Source: CAZOOA01 sp964581355 | GTDB taxonomy: Bacteria > Bacillota > Dethiobacteria > DTU022 > UBA8154 | DNA: 62,673 nt | Reading direction: 5' to 3' | Assembly: GCA_964581355.1 (NCBI GenBank) | Contig: CAZOOA010000010.1 | Location: 1 to 62,673 of the forward strand | Shown: piece by piece, positions 49,988-59,373 of the stretch | Layout: each line of letters begins with the position of its first letter | Position numbering within the stretch: the stretch's first letter is position 1 | Notes under the pieces: generated by a model | The model's database searches: none | Told to the model about the DNA's origin: nothing | The model's input: only the letters and a program-made list of their open reading frames with translations | Translations under genes and position numbers: made by a program

Positions 49988-51718
49988 ATGAAAGAAAAGT
50001 TTAAAGGGATGACCTTAAAAACCAAGTTGATGATTTATATCCTGGGCGTTTTGGTAGTAATCCTGACGGCCTCTTTTGTTTTAATCGGTCGGCATGTGCA
50101 GAACCAGGCAGTGGAAGAGATGAGGGAGAAAACTGAGATTATCTCCATGCAGCTTCTGGCTTCCTGGTCTTTTTTGTCGGAAATTCAAGATGACATCAAT
50201 TATGATGCCCAGGGGAATTTTGACTACAAAGACCTGAGCCCTGCCGTGGGAGGCAACATGATTGTCAACGAATTTAACCACATGACCGGTTACCAGATCA
50301 AACAGACAGCTTACCCGGAACTGCTGCGCAATACGGAAATGCAGCCTGATGAATGGGAGTTGGAGGCCCTGGATTCGTTTCCTGAGGAAATATCTGTGGA
50401 CATGGCCCGGGAAGAGCACGGCTTTGCCATCCTGGATCTGGAAGGGCTGGAATACAGCGGCACCAGTTACCTGGACGGACAGCGAGTCTACCGGTATGCC
50501 ACTCCCCTTTATATCACCGAGTCCTGTCTTTCCTGCCACGGTTCACCGGCCGGGGAGATAGATATCTCCGGCTACCCCATGGAAGGTTTTGAAGTGGGGC
50601 AGCTGCGGGGTATTATCAGCGTGGTGGCCCCTGCGGAAATTTTTGCTGCCAACATCAGGGAAAACAACCTGTTTATGGCCATAGCAGGCCTGGCTACCAT
50701 CGGCGCTGTGGGCTCTGTTGTCTTTCTGCTGCTCCAGCAGATGACCAGCAAGATCAGTGCAGTTATCCAAAGGATTTTTAACTATATGATCGGTATGCAG
50801 AAAAATCTCCACTATTCGGCAGAAAACCTGGACCAGGTGACCACCTCGGTGGACAACTCCTCTCATTCCATTGACCAGGTCAGCTCCATTATCCGCGATA
50901 TATCCGGGGTTTCTGAGCAGTTGGCAGAACAGGCGACTGACCTGATGAGCTATGCCCAGCAGACTTTTGATGCAGTCAAGCAAGCTAACGAGGAAATAGC
51001 CAGCGGCACCCGGGTGGTGGAAGATGCTTCCGAACAGATGAATCAACTGGAACAAAATATGGCCACAGCCAGTGAGGAAGTGGAGTCCCTTTCGGAAAAG
51101 ATCAAGCAGATTGAGCAGTTTGCCCAGGCGATTATGCAAATTACTGACCAGACCAACTTGCTGGCTTTAAATGCCAGTATCGAAGCAGCCCGGGCCGGGG
51201 AGCATGGAAGGGGGTTTGCCGTGGTGGCCGAAGAAGTCCGGAAGCTGGCGGAAAATAGCGCCCAGACACTGAATAATATCAATGAGATTGTCATTGATAT
51301 TATGGAGGCATCGGCTTCCACGGTCAATGTAACCCGGGAGTCCAGGGAAAGTGCCGAGGCTATGAGCGAAGCCAACCAGCATGTAATCCGGGCCTTTGAA
51401 ACCATTGAGGCTGCTCTAAGCGAAGTGACGGAGACAATGAACAACGTGGTTCATACGTCAGAAGAACAGGCGGCGGGAAGCGAAGAAGCCAATGCCTCAG
51501 TTGAAGAGATCTCTGCCAATACCGATGAGACTTCAAGCCAGGTGGCTGATGTCCGGGCCAGGGCCCAGGAGCTAAATGAGATTCTCCAGGGGCTCAGTGC
51601 TGAAAGTGAAGAAGTAATGGAAAAAGCCAGGGAAGAGATTTCCCGGATTGCCCGGTTGAACCTGGGTGAAAGTTCAGAAAAGGATCAGAAGGATCATAAC
51701 GGCAAAGACCAGGGTTAG
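49988..51718 (+). CDS. Methyl-accepting chemotaxis protein with c-type haem (DUF3365-like) sensor domain
   Basis: 576 residues. A membrane helix (13-34) and a second (228-250) enclose a periplasmic domain containing CLSCHG at 180-185, a CxxCH haem c motif inside a DUF3365/Tll0287-like sensor. The cytoplasmic part is a methyl-accepting signalling coiled coil with the hairpin tip QTNLLALNASIEAARAGEHG near residue 383. No convincing HAMP domain is seen between the second helix and the coiled coil. Haem attachment would need an exported cytochrome c maturation system. Redox, oxygen or NO sensing is inferred. A strong terminator follows. Confidence 0.9.
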   Translation: MKEKFKGMTLKTKLMIYILGVLVVILTASFVLIGRHVQNQAVEEMREKTEIISMQLLASWSFLSEIQDDINYDAQGNFDYKDLSPAVGGNMIVNEFNHMTGYQIKQTAYPELLRNTEMQPDEWELEALDSFPEEISVDMAREEHGFAILDLEGLEYSGTSYLDGQRVYRYATPLYITESCLSCHGSPAGEIDISGYPMEGFEVGQLRGIISVVAPAEIFAANIRENNLFMAIAGLATIGAVGSVVFLLLQQMTSKISAVIQRIFNYMIGMQKNLHYSAENLDQVTTSVDNSSHSIDQVSSIIRDISGVSEQLAEQATDLMSYAQQTFDAVKQANEEIASGTRVVEDASEQMNQLEQNMATASEEVESLSEKIKQIEQFAQAIMQITDQTNLLALNASIEAARAGEHGRGFAVVAEEVRKLAENSAQTLNNINEIVIDIMEASASTVNVTRESRESAEAMSEANQHVIRAFETIEAALSEVTETMNNVVHTSEEQAAGSEEANASVEEISANTDETSSQVADVRARAQELNEILQGLSAESEEVMEKAREEISRIARLNLGESSEKDQKDHNGKDQG

Positions 51719-51776
51719 CACTGTTGAGGGAGCAAGTTTTCCTTTCTCTGGTGTCAATCCCTAAAAAAATCGCTAC

Positions 51777-51829
51777 AAGACGGGCTGGTGTAGTTATGTA
51801 TTTCTGCAGCAGCCCGTCTTAATTATTTT
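51777..51829 (+). terminator. Terminator after chemoreceptor gene
   Basis: Stem AAGACGGGCTG (51777-51787) with CAGCCCGTCTT (51810-51820), then AATTATTTTT. Confidence 0.9.
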
Positions 51830-51974
51830 TAACTGCTCAGCGCTATTTGTAAGCAAAGCTGCGGGGACGGTTTTCGCGCTTCCGGAGCGTAGCGGAGGAC
51901 CGAGAGGGAAAGCGCGAGAACCGTCCCCCTGCTTTGCGGCGCCTTGCGCAGTCACATAAGAGCTAAGGCAGTTA
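51830..51974. repeat. MITE-like palindromic repeat, copy H (complete)
   Basis: 145 bp from TAACTGCTCAGCGCTA to AGCTAAGGCAGTTA, about 90 percent like copy F by eye. Core arms CGGGGACGGTTTTCGCGC and GCGCGAGAACCGTCCCCC form a large hairpin. It lies directly after the chemoreceptor terminator. Confidence 0.9.
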
Positions 51975-52030
51975 CGATGATTTTTTGGCCTTCCTTTGCA
52001 GAAGAGATTCACGCAATTCCAAAAATTGTT

Positions 52031-52059
52031 GTTACAGGAAACACCTTCTATGCTATAAT
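52031..52059 (+). promoter_or_regulatory. Promoter of adenine deaminase gene
   Basis: Extended -10 TGCTATAAT (TATAAT at 52054-52059) with a weak -35 GTTACA at 52031-52036, 17 bases apart. Confidence 0.6.
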
Positions 52060-52111
52060 TAAAGGAAATGCTTGTTGCTGTTGAACAAGATTGGGTTGTT
52101 TCTGTGCAAAT

Positions 52112-53851
52112 ATGGCTGATAAGGATGTGTTTTTCTTGGCTTCGATGGAACAATTGATTGCGGTAGCCAGGGGCAGGACAAAGGCTGATCTCCTCTTTAG
52201 TCGTGCCCGGGTGATTAATGTATTTACAGGGGAAATCAGGGAAACCAATGTGCCGGTGATTGGAGGGAAAATTGCAGGAATCGGTGATGACTACTCCGAG
52301 GCGCACACAGTGGTGGATCTAGAGGGAAAATACCTGGCACCAGGGCTGATTGACGCCCATGTTCATATTGAAAGCTCCATGTTAACCCCGGCTGAATATG
52401 CCCGGGCCGTATTGCCCCACGGTACAACGGCGGTAATTTGTGATCCCCACGAAATTGTTAATGTAGCAGGATTGCCCGGACTGGAGTTCATGAGCCGGGC
52501 GGCAGCGAAAACACCCCTGGAGTTTCATTTTATGATCCCCTCCTGCATTCCGGCTACATCCCTGGAAACAACTGGTGCGGTTTTCGATACAGAAAAGATC
52601 TGGGAGGCGTTTAAGCGCCTGCCCGCTTCCCCGGGTTTGGCGGAACTGATGAATTATCCCGGGGTCATATCAGCAGACCCGGCGGTTTTGTCCAGGATAC
52701 AAATTGCCCTGGGGACGGACCGCCTGGTAGATGGCCATGCGCCCCTGCTGACCGGTGCAGATTTGAACGCTTATGTGGCTGCAGGTATCGGGACAGACCA
52801 TGAAGTTACTTGCCCCGAAGAAGCCCTGGAAAGAGTTCGCCTGGGCCTGAAGGTGATCATCAGGGAAGGTTCGGTTGCCCGGAACCTGGAGTCCATTTTG
52901 CCGGCTGTTAATCAGAGCAATAAAAGCGAGTTTATGTTCGGCACTGACGATAAGCACCCCGGTCACCTGGTGGAACAGGGGCAGGTAGATTTTATTTTGA
53001 AAAAGGCTGTGGCCCAGGGCCTGGATCCTGCTACCGCAGTTCAGCTGGCGACCATTAATACCGCCCGGCATTACCGCTTAAAAGGGAAAGGAGCAATAGC
53101 ACCAGGTTACAGCGCCGACCTTGTTGTTTTTAATGACCTGGAAAGATTTGAAGTGCTGGAGGTTTACAAGGAAGGGAGCCTGGTTGCCCGGCAGGGCAAT
53201 GTTGTGGAAGAGCCGGGAGCCCACCGGGACGAAAACTTGGAGAATACGGTCAAATTACCCGATATCCGGGGGCAATTTGCTCTTTTGCTGCCCGAATCCG
53301 GTGCTGCAGCAAATGTAATCTCTGTGAAGCCGGGTCAGATCTTTACCGGTTGGGAAAAACCCCCCGCAGAGGATGTATCCGTGGAAAATGATCTGCTCCG
53401 GATTGCGGTGGTTGAGCGGTACGGCAAAAGTGGGAATATCAGCGTGGGCCTGGTCCGGGGATTTGGGTTACAGCAAGGAGCCCTGGCCAGCACAGTATCC
53501 CATGACAGCCATAACCTGGTTGTTGTAGGCGTGGATGAGCAAAGCATGGAGCTGGCTGCAGAGCAGGTAGCCGGGTTAGGTGGAGGCCTTGCTGTTGCCT
53601 GCCAGGAAAAGATACTGGCCCAACTCCCCCTGCCCGTTGGAGGTTTACTATCTTATGAAGACGCACTGCAGGTTGCAGCCCGGCACAATGAAGTTGAGCA
53701 GGCAGCTACCCGCCTGGGTTGCCAGCTGCCTGCCCCTTTTATGGCCATGTCATTTTTGACCCTGGCAGTGATCCCGGCCTTAAAAATAACCGACAAAGGC
53801 CTGGTTGATGTACAAAAAGCATCCCGGGTTCCCCTCTGGGAAAGGGATTAA
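52112..53851 (+). CDS. ade: Adenine deaminase (amidohydrolase type)
   Basis: About 579 residues. The metal-binding start of the amidohydrolase barrel is PGLIDAHVHIESSMLTP; later come HGTTAVICDPHEI, LVDGHAPLLTG, FGTDDKHP and the C-terminal adenine deaminase domain ending MSFLTLAVIPALKITDKGL. It converts adenine to hypoxanthine for purine salvage. ATG 52112 has no clear ribosome binding site; ATG 52145 (MEQLIAV) is an alternative that fits the usual N terminus length, and TTG 52091 a less likely one. It is converging on the cysteine desulfurase gene. Confidence 0.93.
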   Translation: MADKDVFFLASMEQLIAVARGRTKADLLFSRARVINVFTGEIRETNVPVIGGKIAGIGDDYSEAHTVVDLEGKYLAPGLIDAHVHIESSMLTPAEYARAVLPHGTTAVICDPHEIVNVAGLPGLEFMSRAAAKTPLEFHFMIPSCIPATSLETTGAVFDTEKIWEAFKRLPASPGLAELMNYPGVISADPAVLSRIQIALGTDRLVDGHAPLLTGADLNAYVAAGIGTDHEVTCPEEALERVRLGLKVIIREGSVARNLESILPAVNQSNKSEFMFGTDDKHPGHLVEQGQVDFILKKAVAQGLDPATAVQLATINTARHYRLKGKGAIAPGYSADLVVFNDLERFEVLEVYKEGSLVARQGNVVEEPGAHRDENLENTVKLPDIRGQFALLLPESGAAANVISVKPGQIFTGWEKPPAEDVSVENDLLRIAVVERYGKSGNISVGLVRGFGLQQGALASTVSHDSHNLVVVGVDEQSMELAAEQVAGLGGGLAVACQEKILAQLPLPVGGLLSYEDALQVAARHNEVEQAATRLGCQLPAPFMAMSFLTLAVIPALKITDKGLVDVQKASRVPLWERD

Positions 53852-53913
53852 ACAGCAAAGGGTGATGTTTAAACACGGATGAAGGTTTGTCTTTGAGGGG
53901 GTATTTTCCCGGG

Positions 53914-55080
53914 TTATTGGAAAAAAGTTTTTAACTCCTTGAGGACGACGCTGCTCTTTTCCAGGGCGTAGCGGATTTCCTCTTCTGTGTTCATCCAGGA
54001 AAAGCTGAGGCGTATGGCTCCTTCCATTGCTTCCGGGTCCAAGTTCATGGCTTTTAAAACATGGCTCGGTTCTTTGGAGCGGGAATGGCAGGCCGAGCCG
54101 GTGGACACAAAAATACCGTGTTCTTCCAGGGCATGAAGGATAACTTCTCCTTTTAACCCGGGGAGAGAAATGTTTAAGATGTGCGATGCTGCCTGTTGGC
54201 CAGTAGGCCCGTTAATACGGCAGTCCGAATGCTCTGCCTGGAAAAAATGGAGCATCTGCTGACGGAAATTTTGTAGCAGCTGGGGCTGTTTTCGAAAGTG
54301 CTGCATACTGATTTGTGCCGCCAGGGCCATCCCCGCGATGCCGGGGATATTTTCTGTCCCGGGCCTGATTTCTCCCTGCTGGCCTCCCCCGGCCAAAAGC
54401 GGTTCTGCGAGAAGTCCCTGGCGCAGGTACAGGGCGCCGACACCTTTGGGCCCATGGAATTTGTGAGCACTCAAGCTTACAGCATCCAGGTCCTGTTCTG
54501 CAGGAGCCAGGGGAACCTTGGTAAAAGATTGGGCCGCGTCCACGTGAACAATTGTTTTTGGGTTTTTCTGCCTGACAGCCCGGGCAATGGAGGAAACAGG
54601 CATAACCGCCCCGGTTTCATTGTTAACATGCATGATGCTCACCAGCAGAGTTTGTGCAGTCACAGACTCAGCAACGGCTTCCGGTTCGATAAATCCCTGC
54701 TCATTGGGCGGAAGAAAGGTTACCTGGAAACCTTCTGTTTCCAGCATTTTAAAGGGTTCCAGCACAGATGAATGCTCTACCTGGCTGGTAATCAGGTGGT
54801 TGCCCCGTTTGCGGTTGCGGCGGGCCATACCCAGTATCGCCAGGTTGTTGGATTCCGTTCCCCCTGAGGTAAAAACCAGGCCCCTGGCTTTCACCCCCAA
54901 AAGCTGTGCCAACTCTTCCTGTGCTCCGGCAAAAACACGTTCTGCCGTTGTGCCTCTTCGATGCAGGGAAGAGGGGTTGCCGTATTCATCTTCCATTAGC
55001 CGTTTTACTTCCCTGGCTACTTCCGGGTAAACACGGGTTGTGGCACTGTTGTCCAGGTATGCTTCCTTAGGGATGTTCAT
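53914..55080 (-). CDS. Cysteine desulfurase (NifS/IscS family)
   Basis: 388 residues. MNIPKEAYLDNSATT opens it; FTSGGTESNNLAILG, LSAHKFHGPKGVGALY (PLP lysine) and the sulfur-relay Cys in STGSACHSRSKEPSH follow. It removes sulfur from cysteine and passes it as persulfide. The ATG overlaps the ThiI stop (ATGA, 55080-55077), so the two are translationally coupled; as in Bacillus NifZ-ThiI, it probably feeds tRNA thiolation rather than only Fe-S clusters. Confidence 0.95.
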   Translation of the reverse strand: MNIPKEAYLDNSATTRVYPEVAREVKRLMEDEYGNPSSLHRRGTTAERVFAGAQEELAQLLGVKARGLVFTSGGTESNNLAILGMARRNRKRGNHLITSQVEHSSVLEPFKMLETEGFQVTFLPPNEQGFIEPEAVAESVTAQTLLVSIMHVNNETGAVMPVSSIARAVRQKNPKTIVHVDAAQSFTKVPLAPAEQDLDAVSLSAHKFHGPKGVGALYLRQGLLAEPLLAGGGQQGEIRPGTENIPGIAGMALAAQISMQHFRKQPQLLQNFRQQMLHFFQAEHSDCRINGPTGQQAASHILNISLPGLKGEVILHALEEHGIFVSTGSACHSRSKEPSHVLKAMNLDPEAMEGAIRLSFSWMNTEEEIRYALEKSSVVLKELKTFFQ

Positions 55081-56261
55081 ACTTTTTGAACCTGCCTCGG
55101 CAGTATGATTTGGGTTTCCATGTTCTCCAGGCATTCAGCGATGAGGTGATCCAGGTCCAGCTGCTGTTCTTGTTTGTCCAGGTCCTCAATGTGAGGACGG
55201 GTTACGGGATGGCGGGGGATAAACAGGGTACAGCAGTCATCATAGGGACGAATCGAGATGTCGTATGTCTCTATTTTGCGGGCTGCGGTCATGATTTCTT
55301 CTTTGTCCAGGCCGATCAGGGGTCGCAAGACAGGCATGGAAATGACATCTTCTATGGCCACCATGTTTTCCAGTGTCTGGCTGGCTACCTGGCCCAGGCT
55401 TTCCCCGGTATAGAGCACCTGGGTCCGGCGGTTTTGGGCCAGTTTTTCTGCTATACGAAACATTGCCCGGCGCATGAGGGTAATCAACATTTCCTCGGGG
55501 CATTGGTTCCGGAGGGTTTTTTGGATCTCTGTAAAAGGTGCCAGGTGCAGGGTAACCTTGCCCCCATAGGCAGCTAAGACCTGGCAGAGATCCACAACTT
55601 TGTTGATTGCTCCTTGACCGGTAAAGGGTGGGCTGTGGAAATGAATGGTTTCCAGTTCAATCCCTCTTTTCAGCGCCATCCATCCAGCTACCGGGCTGTC
55701 GATGCCTCCGGAAAGCAGCAGAAGCCCCCGTCCGGCCACTCCTGCCGGCATTCCACCAGGACCAGGATAGATGCGGGAAAACAGGTAGGCCCCTTCGTTG
55801 CGGATTTCCACGTAGATGGTTAGATCCGGGTTGTGGACATCAACATGCAGGTCCAGCCCCCGGTCCAGCAGGTATGCTCCCAGGGCCTGGTTGATTTCCG
55901 GGGTGGTTAAGTCAAATTGCTTGTTGGAACGACGGGCGTTAACTTTAAATGAAAGTCCTTCCTGGAAATCTTCTTCCAGGAGCCGGGCAGCCTGTTCGCA
56001 AATAGCATTCATGTCCAGGGGGACGCAGTAAGCAGGGCTGACCGAGACAATGCCAAAAATTTTCTGCAGCCGTTCTATGGCAGCCAACTGCAAGCTGCTG
56101 TCAATTTCTACCCAGTATCTGCCCCGGTGAAAACTGATCGTAAAAGGTTCCAGGTCGCTTAATGCTTCTTGGATATTGTTTTTTAGTTGTCTTTCAAAAA
56201 AGGGTCGGTTTTTCCCCTTTAAGGCAATTTCTCCATAACGGATCAGCACCAGTGATTTCAT
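55077..56261 (-). CDS. thiI: tRNA 4-thiouridine synthase
   Basis: 394 residues, with an N-terminal ferredoxin-like and THUMP domain (LIRYGEIALKGKNRPFFE; residues 1-170) and a PP-loop ATPase domain starting LLLLSGGIDSPVAGW. No C-terminal rhodanese domain is present, as in the Bacillus version, where the desulfurase transfers sulfur directly. It makes s4U8 in tRNA and may aid thiamine biosynthesis. Confidence 0.96.
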   Translation of the reverse strand: MKSLVLIRYGEIALKGKNRPFFERQLKNNIQEALSDLEPFTISFHRGRYWVEIDSSLQLAAIERLQKIFGIVSVSPAYCVPLDMNAICEQAARLLEEDFQEGLSFKVNARRSNKQFDLTTPEINQALGAYLLDRGLDLHVDVHNPDLTIYVEIRNEGAYLFSRIYPGPGGMPAGVAGRGLLLLSGGIDSPVAGWMALKRGIELETIHFHSPPFTGQGAINKVVDLCQVLAAYGGKVTLHLAPFTEIQKTLRNQCPEEMLITLMRRAMFRIAEKLAQNRRTQVLYTGESLGQVASQTLENMVAIEDVISMPVLRPLIGLDKEEIMTAARKIETYDISIRPYDDCCTLFIPRHPVTRPHIEDLDKQEQQLDLDHLIAECLENMETQIILPRQVQKV

Positions 56262-56311
56262 AGATGCCTCCCAAGAACCGGCTGTTTGCCTGAATTTGTT
56301 AAAGAATTCGA

Positions 56312-56347
56312 ATAAAAGCCGGCAGCAATTAAGCAGCCGGCTTTTAT
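56312..56347 (-). terminator. Terminator after NifU-like gene (bidirectional stem)
   Basis: Perfect twelve-base stem ATAAAAGCCGGC (56312-56323) and GCCGGCTTTTAT (56336-56347). Confidence 0.85.
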
Positions 56348-56368
56348 ATTCTGCTGTTGTTTAGATAA

Positions 56369-56593
56369 CTACTGGTCCTGTACAACTTCTTTTACCCCGG
56401 GAACTTCCTTTTTCAAAAGTCGCTCTATACCTTGTTTTAAAGTAACGGTGGCCATAGGGCAGCCTCCGCAGGCTCCCGTCAGTTTAACCTTAACCGTTCC
56501 ATCGTCCTCGACTCCAAGAAGAACGACATCGCCACCGTCAGCTTGAAGGGCGGGGCGGATTTTTTCCAGGGCTGTTTGTACTTGTTCTTTCAT
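56369..56593 (-). CDS. NifU C-terminal domain (NfuA-like) Fe-S scaffold protein
   Basis: 74 residues, a free-standing NifU_C domain: KIRPALQADGGDVVLLGVED followed by GACGGCPMATVTLKQGIE with Cys42 and Cys45 that hold a bridging [4Fe-4S] cluster. It delivers or stores clusters. A terminator separates it from thiI-desulfurase, so it has a separate transcript. GGAGG precedes ATG 56593. Confidence 0.95.
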   Translation of the reverse strand: MKEQVQTALEKIRPALQADGGDVVLLGVEDDGTVKVKLTGACGGCPMATVTLKQGIERLLKKEVPGVKEVVQDQ

Positions 56594-56845
56594 GGGCTGG
56601 AATCCTCCTTAAAATATTCGATCCTTTTATATTATATCATAAACCTGGATATTAAACCAATATATTTGTCTAAAAAAAGGAGTTTTCCCTTTCAGGCATT
56701 GTTTTTACAATAAAACGTCATTGAAACTGTCTTGAGAAGCGTCAAAGGTGATAATCAGCAACTCAGCACCGCCCGGCTGAGGTAGAAGCTGGTTAAAGTT
56801 GCAGCGGGTGGGGCTTGTGTTGACACAAAAAAACCTCTCATTGTT

Positions 56846-58621
56846 TTATTGTTCTCCCTGCTTTGTTCGCTCCAAAACGGCTTTTTTCACTGTGTCCATT
56901 TTCTCCCGGGCTTGCTTTTCGTTTTCGGCGGTGATGGAAAAATAAAACTTGATTTTTGGCTCGGTCCCCGAAGGGCGGATGCAGAACCAGGATTCGTCTT
57001 CCAGCAGGAAGTAGATTACTTCTGATTGGGGCAGTTCGATAGGGCGGTATTCCCCGGTCAGCAGGTTAATGGCTTTCCTGCTTTCGTAATCCCGTTTTTC
57101 CACTACCCGGATCCCGTCAATTTCAGTGAAACCGCGCACTTTGAAACCTTCCAGGATTTCAGCAGCCAGGGACATGTTTTCCAGCTCAATGGATTCCAGT
57201 TCTTCCAGGAAATAGCCGTGTTTTTGTAGCAGTCCTTCCAGAACTTCCAGCAGATTTTTGCCCGTTTTTTTATAGTAAGAAGCCATTTCGACTATCAGGA
57301 TGGAAGTCAGGACGGCATCCTTATCACGGGAATAAGTGCCGGCCAAATAGCCATAACTTTCTTCATATCCGAACAGAAAGGTATACTCGCCGCTTTGTTC
57401 AAATTCCTTGATTTTTTCACCGATGTATTTAAAGCCTGTTAAGGTCTCCAGGGTTTCAATGCCGTAGGATGCTGCAATTTTTTTGCCCAGGTTGCCGGTA
57501 ACGACCGTTTTAAGGATTACGCCGTTGGAAGGTAGGCGTCCCTGTTCTTGCAGACGGGAAAGAAGGTAGTTGACCAGCAAAGCTCCCACCTGGTTGCCGT
57601 TAAGCAGGGTGTATGTGCCCCGGCTGTTTTTTACAGCACAGCCTACCCGGTCAGCATCGGGATCTGTGGCCAGGATCAGGTCGGCATCTTTTTCTTCCGC
57701 CAGTTTTAACGACAAAGCAAAAGCATCCGGGTCTTCGGGGTTGGGTACTTTAACCGTGGAGAAATCAGGATCCGCTTCAGCTTGTTCTTCCTGGACAAAG
57801 ACGGAACTGTAACCCAGTTCCTCCAGGGCCCTGGGAACCATACGGATCCCGGTTCCATGCAGAGCCGAATAGACCACCCGGAGTTCCCCGTCACCGGTCA
57901 AGAAGGTCAAAGATTTGATCCTGTCCAGGTAAAGCCGGTCCATTTCTTCACCAAGGTATTCCAGTAAGCCCTGATTTAAGGCTTCCTCCCGGGAGATGTG
58001 TTTTACATCCTCGAAGATATCCAACTTTCGGATTTCTTCCGTTACCTGCCCGGCCAGGGAGGGCACGGCCTGCCCCCCGTCTCTGCCGTAGATTTTGTAT
58101 CCGTTATAACGGGGAGGGTTATGGCTGGCTGTAATGACCACGCCTCCTAAGCAGTCCTTTTCCCGTACGGCAAAAGACAATTCAGGAAGGGGGCGCATGT
58201 CCTGAAAAAGCAAGGCTTTGATCCCGTTGCCCGCCAGGGCAAGAGCTGTATCTTCGGCAAATTCCCGGGAGTAGCGCCTGGAGTCGTAGGCAATTGCTAC
58301 TTTCTTTTCATCGACTTCCCCGTACTGCTTTACAAGATAATTGGCAAAACCCTGGGTTGCTTTACGGACTACATAGCGGTTCATACGGCGGGTGCCGGCG
58401 CCGATAATGCCGCGCAATCCTCCTGTCCCAAAATCCAGGTCTCCGTCGAAGCGGTCCCGGATTTCCTTTTCTTTTCCCTGGATAGCTTTGAGCTCGCTGC
58501 GGGTATCTGCATCTACATTCGAGTGGGCAAGCCAGGTTTTATAGGCCTGCTGCCAGTTGTGTGCATTGACCTGGTTGGCTTGCCTTTCTGTTTTTTGTTG
58601 AGCGCCTTTCGGTTCATTCAT
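56846..58621 (-). CDS. Phosphoglucomutase / phosphomannomutase
   Basis: About 591 residues of the alpha-D-phosphohexomutase family: FGTGGLRGIIGAG at the N terminus, the phosphoserine loop VITASHNPPRYNGYKIYG, the metal loop DPDADRVGC and the phosphate-binding RPSGTEPKIKFY near the C terminus. All catalytic elements are intact, in contrast to the mutase half of the fusion at 40433. It interconverts hexose 1- and 6-phosphates. ATG 58621 has AGGAG at better spacing than 58627. It is transcribed alone. Confidence 0.95.
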   Translation of the reverse strand: MNEPKGAQQKTERQANQVNAHNWQQAYKTWLAHSNVDADTRSELKAIQGKEKEIRDRFDGDLDFGTGGLRGIIGAGTRRMNRYVVRKATQGFANYLVKQYGEVDEKKVAIAYDSRRYSREFAEDTALALAGNGIKALLFQDMRPLPELSFAVREKDCLGGVVITASHNPPRYNGYKIYGRDGGQAVPSLAGQVTEEIRKLDIFEDVKHISREEALNQGLLEYLGEEMDRLYLDRIKSLTFLTGDGELRVVYSALHGTGIRMVPRALEELGYSSVFVQEEQAEADPDFSTVKVPNPEDPDAFALSLKLAEEKDADLILATDPDADRVGCAVKNSRGTYTLLNGNQVGALLVNYLLSRLQEQGRLPSNGVILKTVVTGNLGKKIAASYGIETLETLTGFKYIGEKIKEFEQSGEYTFLFGYEESYGYLAGTYSRDKDAVLTSILIVEMASYYKKTGKNLLEVLEGLLQKHGYFLEELESIELENMSLAAEILEGFKVRGFTEIDGIRVVEKRDYESRKAINLLTGEYRPIELPQSEVIYFLLEDESWFCIRPSGTEPKIKFYFSITAENEKQAREKMDTVKKAVLERTKQGEQ

Positions 58622-58796
58622 GGCCATGCTCCTGGTTACTCCATGTTCTCCTGTTGTGGCCCGGACAGGCCGTGAAAGATAGTTAAAGTCCGGTTGTAAC
58701 CAGGCTCACACCTCCTATCTGATTTTTTCTATTTTGTTCTCGTGCTTTCTCTGTTCTATGTTCGCCGTAAAACATAAAAAGCCTGCTAAAAGTGTC

Positions 58797-58826
58797 ATGA
58801 AAAGCCCCACTTCTGCAGAAGTGGGG
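58797..58826 (-). terminator. Terminator of the small membrane-protein gene
   Basis: Perfect 22-base palindrome CCCCACTTCTGCAGAAGTGG plus GG (58805-58826), followed on the minus strand by CTTTTCAT. The rest of 58628-58876 shows nothing identifiable. Confidence 0.7.
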
Positions 58827-58876
58827 AGATGCCAGTCTAAATTCAGTTTACCCGAAAAAGGCAGAAATATAACCAA

Positions 58877-59137
58877 TTACAGGTATTCCCGGACTGTATC
58901 CTCTTCTTTACTCTCCCGTCCATTGTGGACCGGGTTTTGATCCTGGCCGTTTTCATCTATAAATGCCGGTTCGATGTATTCCTGCTCTTCGAAAAGGGAT
59001 TCATTGATTCCTGGGACCAGCGGCATGGAAGAATTGCTATCAAAGACCTGATGGGTAAAGAACTGGGAAATAATCAGCCGAGCCAGCAGGGAGATGCAGA
59101 GAACGATTCCGGCTAAAAACAGTACTCCTATGCCCAT
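58877..59137 (-). CDS. Small membrane protein of unknown function
   Basis: 86 residues: one strong membrane helix near the N terminus (GIGVLFLAGIVLCISLLARL), then a soluble acidic tail rich in Glu, Asp and Gln. I recognise no family. ATG 59137 follows GGAAGGGGTGGTAGG. It is divergent from trxB (236 bases) and has its own terminator. The AT-rich gap upstream contains no clear promoter. Confidence 0.6.
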   Translation of the reverse strand: MGIGVLFLAGIVLCISLLARLIISQFFTHQVFDSNSSMPLVPGINESLFEEQEYIEPAFIDENGQDQNPVHNGRESKEEDTVREYL

Positions 59138-59373
59138 GATACCTACCACCCCTTCCACCTGAAAGCACCCGAATTTTCAGATAATTGTTTATAATCTTAT
59201 CATCACCTTTCCCTATTGTCAACCGTTCCGGAAAAGTTAATTCAATCACGAGCGGTAGCGGGTGAATAAATTTTTTCCCTATATAAAATGATGTTTTAAT
59301 GAGCAAAAGGTTTGCCTTTGCCAATTCGATCTGGTAGAATTAGCTTGTTGAAGATTTTTCTTGGAAGGGGTCG

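Noticed and set aside
2195..51974. CRISPR array interpretation of the dispersed repeats
   Set aside because: Copies are tens of kilobases apart, palindromic and flanked by different genes, with no regular spacers or cas genes.
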